IMG/VR virus record: IMGVR_UViG_3300048908_000117
Span: 1 to 44,326 of that record
Origin: a virus
Length of the DNA: 44,326 nucleotides
Strand: one strand, 5' to 3'
Numbering within the stretch: the first letter of the stretch is position 1; each line of letters opens with the position of its first letter. This document shows, one piece after another, positions 40,599 through 44,326 of the stretch. The translations under genes were made by a program, and so were the position numbers. Under the pieces are notes generated by a model. The model saw nothing but the letters and a program-made list of their open reading frames with translations, was not told the DNA's origin and searched no databases.

Positions 40599-41914
40599 CA
40601 GGCGTACTCGCTTTCGTTGGTGATTGCGGCGGGCGCCGCGGTGGGTTGTTGAACGGGGAGGGCGTCGAACTCGTCGGCGGTCGCTTTGCGGACGATCGCC
40701 GGGCGCTTGTCCGACTCCGGAGCGACCGACGGCTTGCCGTCGGCCTGGGTGATCAGCGCCTTGACCTTGACCCACTGGCGCGGGCCGATGAGGGGCTTGT
40801 CGCCCTCGGTCAGCTTCTCGGCGCTGGTCGGCGAGATGAGCTTCAGGTCGTACATCTCCTCGACCTTGAGCCGCATCGCCTTGAGCTGGGCCTCGACGGC
40901 CGCGGCGTCCGACCAGGCGCGGTTGCCGCGCTTGCCGGTGACCAGCTTCCAACCCTTGACCGTCTCGCCGGTGTCCAGGCGGCGGAATACCTCGGCGCGC
41001 GCCTCGGCGATCAGGTTCTCGATCTGGTCAGCCTTGGACAGGATCGCGGTCAGCCACTCGATGGGCGTGGCCTTGCCGACCGTGATCACCTGGGCGGCGA
41101 CGAAGTCGTCCGGCGTGGCCGGCTTGCTGGTGCTGACGGTCTCGACCAGCTGCGCGCGCGCCGCGGGGCAGTCGGCCTTGGCCTTGCAGAACTTGCACGA
41201 CTTGTCGTTCGGGCGCAGGAACGTTTCTTCCCACTCGGTCTGAGCGTCGACGCCTTGGGTGAACAGCTTCTCGGCGTTGATCTGCGTCATGACCGAGCTG
41301 CGCGCCGTGGTGCGCCCCCAGGTCTCGAGCTCGGCGACCGTGCACGTCCACTCGCTGGGTGCCGACTTGATCCGGGGCTGGTGGATCACCAGGCGCACCG
41401 TCGTCGGCTCCTCGCCCATTTCGCGCAGCATGACCAGCGCGCCCAGGGCGTAGAGCTTCATCTGCGGGTTGTCGTCGGCGTCCACCTCGACGCCCTTGCC
41501 GGTCTTCAGGTCGTGCACCTGCAGCTCGGCGCTGCGCAGTGCGATGATGTCGCTCGTGCCCCAGCCGTCGGTGGCGTCGACACCCAGGTAGGACGAGTAG
41601 TTGACGCGCTGCTCGGCCAGCGACCAGCCGTCGCCGACTATTTCGCGCACGCCGTTCAGGTAGGTGTCGATGCAGTCGAACATCTCCTTGTCGACGACGA
41701 TGTCGAACCCGTCCTGCTTGATGACGGCGCCGAGCTCGGGCACGGGCTTGGCGTCGTGAGCATCGGACGCGATGCCGTGGGCGACCGTGCCCCAGGCGCT
41801 GTAGACCTTGGGCTTCTCGGTCTTGCCACGCTCAAGGACGCGCTTGCCGGGGCACAGCGTCATGGCCTCGAAGCCCGAGGCGCTGTACTTGGAGTGGGCG
41901 AGGACTTCAGACAT
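40598..41914 (-). CDS. RecB/Cas4-like exonuclease (DUF2800)
   Basis: The 438-residue protein has C21 in MTLCPGKRV and a C-terminal cysteine cluster C240/C243/C249 (SCKFCKAKADC), typical of a 4Fe-4S RecB-like nuclease. The catalytic core is GWGTSDIIAL (D122), then LQVHDLKTGKG (D135, K137), and the Q-x-K-L-Y motif at 151-155. It would resect DNA ends for recombination with the adjacent ssDNA-binding protein. It overlaps the next upstream gene by 8 bases. Confidence 0.85.
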   Translation of the reverse strand: MSEVLAHSKYSASGFEAMTLCPGKRVLERGKTEKPKVYSAWGTVAHGIASDAHDAKPVPELGAVIKQDGFDIVVDKEMFDCIDTYLNGVREIVGDGWSLAEQRVNYSSYLGVDATDGWGTSDIIALRSAELQVHDLKTGKGVEVDADDNPQMKLYALGALVMLREMGEEPTTVRLVIHQPRIKSAPSEWTCTVAELETWGRTTARSSVMTQINAEKLFTQGVDAQTEWEETFLRPNDKSCKFCKAKADCPAARAQLVETVSTSKPATPDDFVAAQVITVGKATPIEWLTAILSKADQIENLIAEARAEVFRRLDTGETVKGWKLVTGKRGNRAWSDAAAVEAQLKAMRLKVEEMYDLKLISPTSAEKLTEGDKPLIGPRQWVKVKALITQADGKPSVAPESDKRPAIVRKATADEFDALPVQQPTAAPAAITNESEYA

Positions 41915-42113
41915 CGAGCACCCGCGACTCGGTCAGGATGGTGATCTGCCCGGGCACGCCGTGCAGCGTCTCGGCGGCGACCACTTGGGCGGCGCTCTTG
42001 ACCAGGTCCTGCAGGTTGTTGCCGAACTCGACGAGCGAGCCGTCGACGATGCTGGACGTCGTCAGGACGGTGAAGGTCACCGTGACGTCGATGGCGGTGA
42101 ATTTGTCAGCCAC
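41907..42113 (-). CDS. Small beta-rich early protein
   Basis: The 68-residue protein starts at GTG with GGAG upstream, overlapping the preceding gene by 8 bases. MADKFTAIDVTVTFTVLTTS, then SIVDGSLVEFGNNLQDLVK alternates beta and helix. No family recognised. Its stop overlaps the nuclease start. Confidence 0.6.
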   Translation of the reverse strand: MADKFTAIDVTVTFTVLTTSSIVDGSLVEFGNNLQDLVKSAAQVVAAETLHGVPGQITILTESRVLDV

Positions 42114-42309
42114 GTTGATCTCCGATCAGGGCATGCCCGAGCGCTACGAGGCCCTTGCGGGTCTCCTCGCGCTTGTGGGGCGGGGTGTTGTTCCAGGCCT
42201 TCTTGAGGTCGGCCTCGACGCTGGCGACGGGCTGCTTTACCGGGCGTGGGTCGCGCAGGTGGTGCAGGAACGCCAGGCGGCGGATGAGGCGGGCGGTGCG
42301 CTGGTTCAT
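42106..42309 (-). CDS. Small basic helical protein
   Basis: The 67-residue protein (MNQRTARLIRRLAFLHHLRD at its start) overlaps the preceding gene by 4 bases. WNNTPPHKREETRKGLVALG is the central helix pair. Similar to short conserved phage early proteins. No function is suggested by the sequence. Confidence 0.6.
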   Translation of the reverse strand: MNQRTARLIRRLAFLHHLRDPRPVKQPVASVEADLKKAWNNTPPHKREETRKGLVALGHALIGDQRG

Positions 42310-42470
42310 GGCAACGGCAGGTTGGTGCGCAGGCGGCCGTCCGGCCCCTGCTCGACATGCTTGTTGTGGTCCAGCGGCTTCCACTCGGGCGCGGCGGGCG
42401 CTGGTCCAGGCTTGACGACCCGCTCACCTAACGGACGCTGGACTTGCGGCTCAGGCTCGTTGGTTCTCAT
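42306..42470 (-). CDS. Short proline-rich protein (54 residues)
   Basis: MRTNEPEPQVQRPLGERVVK, then PGPAPAAPEWKPLDHNKHVE, then QGPDGRLRTNLPLP. The frame is fully open, and overlaps the start of the downstream gene (4 bases) and the end of the upstream gene (4 bases), which supports its being a real gene of the chain. Likely disordered. Function unknown. Confidence 0.5.
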   Translation of the reverse strand: MRTNEPEPQVQRPLGERVVKPGPAPAAPEWKPLDHNKHVEQGPDGRLRTNLPLP

Positions 42471-42730
42471 CGCAGGGCCGCCCGCTTGGTGTTCTTGCGA
42501 TCGCGCTTGAACGCCGCGTTTGCGATAGCCAAGGCGTCGTAGTCCGACGGGCGGTAGCCGTCGACGCGACGCGCGCGCGGCGTCTGACCCGTCGGCAGCG
42601 GTGCCAACAGTTTCACGCGGCGGAACAGCTTGCCGAGCAATGTCACCGGCTGCCTGACGAGCTTCGCGGCCTGTGTGGAGACGGCGTCTTCGATCACTTC
42701 GAGGGTGCGCTCGATGTTGGAGGGAATCAT
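42467..42730 (-). CDS. Basic early protein of unknown function
   Basis: The 87-residue protein begins MIPSNIERTLEVIEDAVSTQ and has a helical N-terminal half followed by a basic half (LFRRVKLLAPLPTGQTPRAR, then RVDGYRPSDYDALAIANAAF). ATG overlaps the stop of the preceding gene (ATGA). Possibly nucleic-acid binding. No family recognised. Confidence 0.6.
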   Translation of the reverse strand: MIPSNIERTLEVIEDAVSTQAAKLVRQPVTLLGKLFRRVKLLAPLPTGQTPRARRVDGYRPSDYDALAIANAAFKRDRKNTKRAALR

Positions 42731-42984
42731 TGGGTAAGCTCCTTGTCGTGGGCCTGCAGCGTGATCAGCTCGCCGGCCGTGGGTGCGTTGATGACGCGGA
42801 AGTGCTGGTCGTGCTGGGTCAGCGTGACCGCGTCGGCGAAACCGCGGCCCGGCAGTGCCCAGAACATGTGACCGGCACGCACGGAGCGGCGATGTCCGAT
42901 CAGCACCAGCCCGCGGAACACGGCGCGAGCCTTGTCCACGGGCTGGTGCAGGACGGCCTGCTCGAGGTCGCGGGTGTCGTCCAT
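42727..42984 (-). CDS. Early protein of unknown function
   Basis: The 85-residue protein (MDDTRDLEQAVLHQPVDKAR, then AVFRGLVLIGHRRSVRAGHM, with a C-terminal TAGELITLQAHDKELTQ) starts 2 bases after the preceding stop. A compact alpha/beta protein by pattern. No domain recognised. Confidence 0.6.
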   Translation of the reverse strand: MDDTRDLEQAVLHQPVDKARAVFRGLVLIGHRRSVRAGHMFWALPGRGFADAVTLTQHDQHFRVINAPTAGELITLQAHDKELTQ

Positions 42985-42986
42985 GG

Positions 42987-43454
42987 TCAGGCGACGGCTT
43001 CTTCGACGACCAGGGCAGCGATCTCTTCGGCCTTGGCCTTGACGGCGGCCAGCGCTGGCTCGAACTGCATAGCGCCCTCGGGGCCGGCGTCCTTCATCTT
43101 GGCGAAGTTGTCGTAGCCGAACTTCTTAGCGATGCCCAGCACGTGCTCGGCCGGATCCAGGCCTTTGGCCTTGACCGCGCCGACCAGGTCGAAGACGGCC
43201 TTCTGCAGGGTCGGGTAGTCGACGGTCGGCTTCTTGACTTCGGCCTTCGTCTCGGCCTTGACGTCCGGCGTCTTGGTCTCGGCGGTGGCCTTGGTGGCGC
43301 TGGCGCGCGCGGCGGCCTGCTTCTCGGGCGTGACGGTGGCGCTTGGCGTGCCGTTCAGGGCGGCGATCGTGGTCAGCACGTCGCTGGGGGATTCGGTCTC
43401 GATGCTGAACGAGACGCCGGCGGCGTTCGACCAGCTGGCGCGGATGACAGTCAT
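42987..43454 (-). CDS. Early protein with alanine/lysine linker
   Basis: The 155-residue protein begins MTVIRASWSNAAGVSFSIET, has a low-complexity Ala/Lys/Thr/Glu linker (about residues 45-75), then a folded C-terminal half (YPTLQKAVFDLVGAVKAKGL, then DPAEHVLGIAKKFGYDNFAK). ATG 43454 lies downstream of the operator/promoter at 43516-43544. The C-terminal half resembles phage accessory proteins of the replication region. Function unproven. Confidence 0.6.
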   Translation of the reverse strand: MTVIRASWSNAAGVSFSIETESPSDVLTTIAALNGTPSATVTPEKQAAARASATKATAETKTPDVKAETKAEVKKPTVDYPTLQKAVFDLVGAVKAKGLDPAEHVLGIAKKFGYDNFAKMKDAGPEGAMQFEPALAAVKAKAEEIAALVVEEAVA

Positions 43455-43515
43455 GGGATGACCTTTCAGTGGTGGTTGGGGTCGGAGAAACTCGAACGGG
43501 TCGGGTTGAGCAGAA

Positions 43516-43544
43516 ACTTTAGCGTGTGCTAAAGAGTGGGACAA
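43516..43544 (-). promoter_or_regulatory. Leftward early promoter with perfect operator palindrome
   Basis: CTTTAGC-GTGT-GCTAAAG at 43517-43534. On the minus strand -10 TAAAGT (43516-43521) and -35 TTGTCC (43539-43544) are separated by exactly 17 bp, with the palindrome covering the spacer and -10. It would drive the genes from 43454 leftward. It overlaps the stop of the small membrane protein gene. Confidence 0.7.
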
Positions 43545-43686
43545 GAAGAATTTCGGGGGACTCGCAGACGAGCCAGATGCCGGCGCACAGCAGCGCGACG
43601 GCAATGATGCCGATGACGGTGTCGACGTCGACGCGACGGCGCGTCGGGATCGGCTCGCCGCCGGGGTAGTGGTTGACGGTCTTCAT
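43519..43686 (-). CDS. Small membrane protein (55 residues)
   Basis: MKTVNHYPGGEPIPTRRRVD, then VDTVIGIIAVALLCAGIWLV, then CESPEILLVPLFSTR: a basic N-terminus and one membrane segment (about residues 24-41). The TAA stop lies within the operator palindrome. Third gene in a row after the beta-solenoid gene. No family recognised. Confidence 0.6.
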   Translation of the reverse strand: MKTVNHYPGGEPIPTRRRVDVDTVIGIIAVALLCAGIWLVCESPEILLVPLFSTR

Positions 43687-43689
43687 GAT

Positions 43690-43917
43690 TCAGTACCCCA
43701 GCGCGTCGCGCGCCTCGGCCAGCGTGCGGACGGTGTACTTCTCGACGCCCTCGCTGCCGTCGCGCTCGACGTAGGCGACCTGGATCACGATCGAGCCGTC
43801 GTCCTGGGCGATGCCGCAGGGCTGGACGCCGCAGTCGTGAGTATTGATCCAGTGGAGCAGGGCGGCCTGCCTCACCGGTGCGAGCGCCTCGACGGCGGTT
43901 TGGGCTGCGATGTTCAT
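43690..43917 (-). CDS. Small early protein of unknown function
   Basis: The 75-residue protein starts MNIAAQTAVEALAPVRQAAL and has LHWINTHDCGVQPCGIAQDD, GSIVIQVAYVERDGSEGVEK in its middle. ATG 43917 was chosen as it follows the preceding stop by 2 bases. Compact alpha/beta. No function suggested. Confidence 0.6.
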   Translation of the reverse strand: MNIAAQTAVEALAPVRQAALLHWINTHDCGVQPCGIAQDDGSIVIQVAYVERDGSEGVEKYTVRTLAEARDALGY

Positions 43918-43919
43918 GA

Positions 43920-44000
43920 TCAGACTTTCCGGGTGAGGAGCCAGGCGAACAGAGCCGGGTGGCGCCGCGCGATGGCCAGGATGGTGTAGGTGTGCTTCAT
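43920..44000 (-). CDS. Possible 26-residue peptide
   Basis: MKHTYTILAIARRHPALFAW, then LLTRKV. It fills the space between the stop of the beta-solenoid gene (44006) and the next start (43917) with 5- and 2-base gaps, as for a member of the operon. No strong ribosome site. It may be a leader or chance frame. Confidence 0.35.
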   Translation of the reverse strand: MKHTYTILAIARRHPALFAWLLTRKV

Positions 44001-44005
44001 GGCGG

Positions 44006-44326
44006 TCAGCCGCAGGTGATGCAATGCTCAAGACGTTCGGTGCTGACCGCCATGCCAAGGATCAAGTCCTTGTAAGCGCGCCAGAAGCGCAGCGCCTCGC
44101 GACCGTCCATCGCTGCGATGGTTGCATCGTCGAAGTCGCGCCACGCTTCCAGTGAGTGGAACTGGCAGCCGATCGACATCTGGGTGTCAATGATCGTGAC
44201 GTGCCAGGTCAGGCCGCTGACACACAACGGCGTTTTTGTGCATTTGCCGGAGACCCACGCGTTGCCGGAGACCTGCGCGTTGCCGGAGACCCGCGCGTCG
44301 CCGGAGACCCGCGCGTCGCCGTAGAC
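44006..44326 (-). CDS. C-terminal part of the hexapeptide-repeat protein that starts at 417
   Basis: Reading leftward from the window end, four more hexapeptides (VYGDAR, VSGDAR, VSGNAQ, VSGNAW) are followed by VSGKCTKTPLCVSGLTWHV and a 65-residue unique C-terminal domain, TIIDTQMSIGCQFHSLEAWR, then ALRFWRAYKDLILGMAVSTE, then LEHCITCG. The frame joins the one from 417 to 1. The C-terminal domain has four cysteines in the unique part (KCT, LCV, GCQ, HCITCG region) that could form a metal or disulfide site. Two domains around a solenoid fit a structural or binding protein. Confidence 0.8.
   Translation of the reverse strand, partial: VYGDARVSGDARVSGNAQVSGNAWVSGKCTKTPLCVSGLTWHVTIIDTQMSIGCQFHSLEAWRDFDDATIAAMDGREALRFWRAYKDLILGMAVSTERLEHCITCG
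44246..44326. repeat. Tandem 18-bp repeat, continuation of the 1-261 array
   Basis: The same 9-base blocks continue to the window end. The last 27 bases equal the first 27 bases of the window. Confidence 0.9.

Noticed and set aside
1-44326. Packaging-type direct terminal repeat
   Set aside because: The 27-base identity of the ends lies inside a coding repeat and is best explained by the array; it says nothing about packaging termini.

Overview
The window is a high-GC, tightly packed genome of a temperate, short-tailed (podovirus-type) bacteriophage, and probably the whole genome. The two ends lie inside one leftward gene made of VSGNAx/VYGDAx hexapeptide repeats. They share an identical 27-base stretch and join in frame, which points to a circular map cut at the repeat. 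The order portal, Bbp19-like protein, scaffold, major capsid, Bbp16-like cement protein, T7-type tail tubular proteins, internal virion proteins and tail fibre resembles Bordetella phage BPP-1 and its relatives. An attP-like copy of the 3' end of a tRNA-Gly gene also fits a betaproteobacterial (Burkholderiales-like) host. The host assignment is an inference from this resemblance.

Layout. (1) About 460-1750: immunity switch, with a leftward XRE-family repressor lacking a peptidase domain and a divergent Cro/CII-like gene. (2) 1759-4467, rightward: a PrimPol/VapE primase-helicase, an array of 9-bp GTACCACCW repeats in both orientations (candidate origin), and a small HTH protein. (3) 4500-29171, rightward late block: terminase, cupin-like protein, portal, an SGNH-hydrolase protein, Bbp19-like protein, scaffold, capsid, cement, connector and tail tube proteins, a lytic transglycosylase internal virion protein, a 1996-residue virion protein with an HELGH zincin motif, tail fibre, and a lysis cassette (XhlA-like protein, GH108 endolysin, 3TM holin). 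(4) 29422-29485: attP and a terminator where the two transcription blocks converge. (5) From 44326 down to 29477, leftward early operon, almost all stop/start overlaps: small unknown proteins, a RecB-like nuclease, a DUF2815-like ssDNA-binding protein, a MazG-like pyrophosphohydrolase, family A DNA polymerase, Lar-like protein, VRR-NUC nuclease, adenine and cytosine methyltransferases, SNF2 helicase, excisionase and integrase. A single rightward lipoprotein gene (38370-38654) interrupts this operon.

Two families of repeated DNA signals tie the map together. An 18-bp palindrome, CTTTAGC-N4-GCTAAAG or close variants, occurs six times. Three copies overlap the -10 boxes (TAAAGT) of leftward early promoters with -35 boxes 17-18 bp away, one lies in the divergent switch, one is inside the primase gene and one sits just before the capsid gene. 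They are the likely operators of the phage repressor/Cro pair. A second motif, CGTACATAR, occurs five times, only on the rightward strand, 27-52 bases before starts of late transcription units, and is a candidate late promoter element. A run of hairpins follows each of the capsid, cement and next two genes, which would grade expression.
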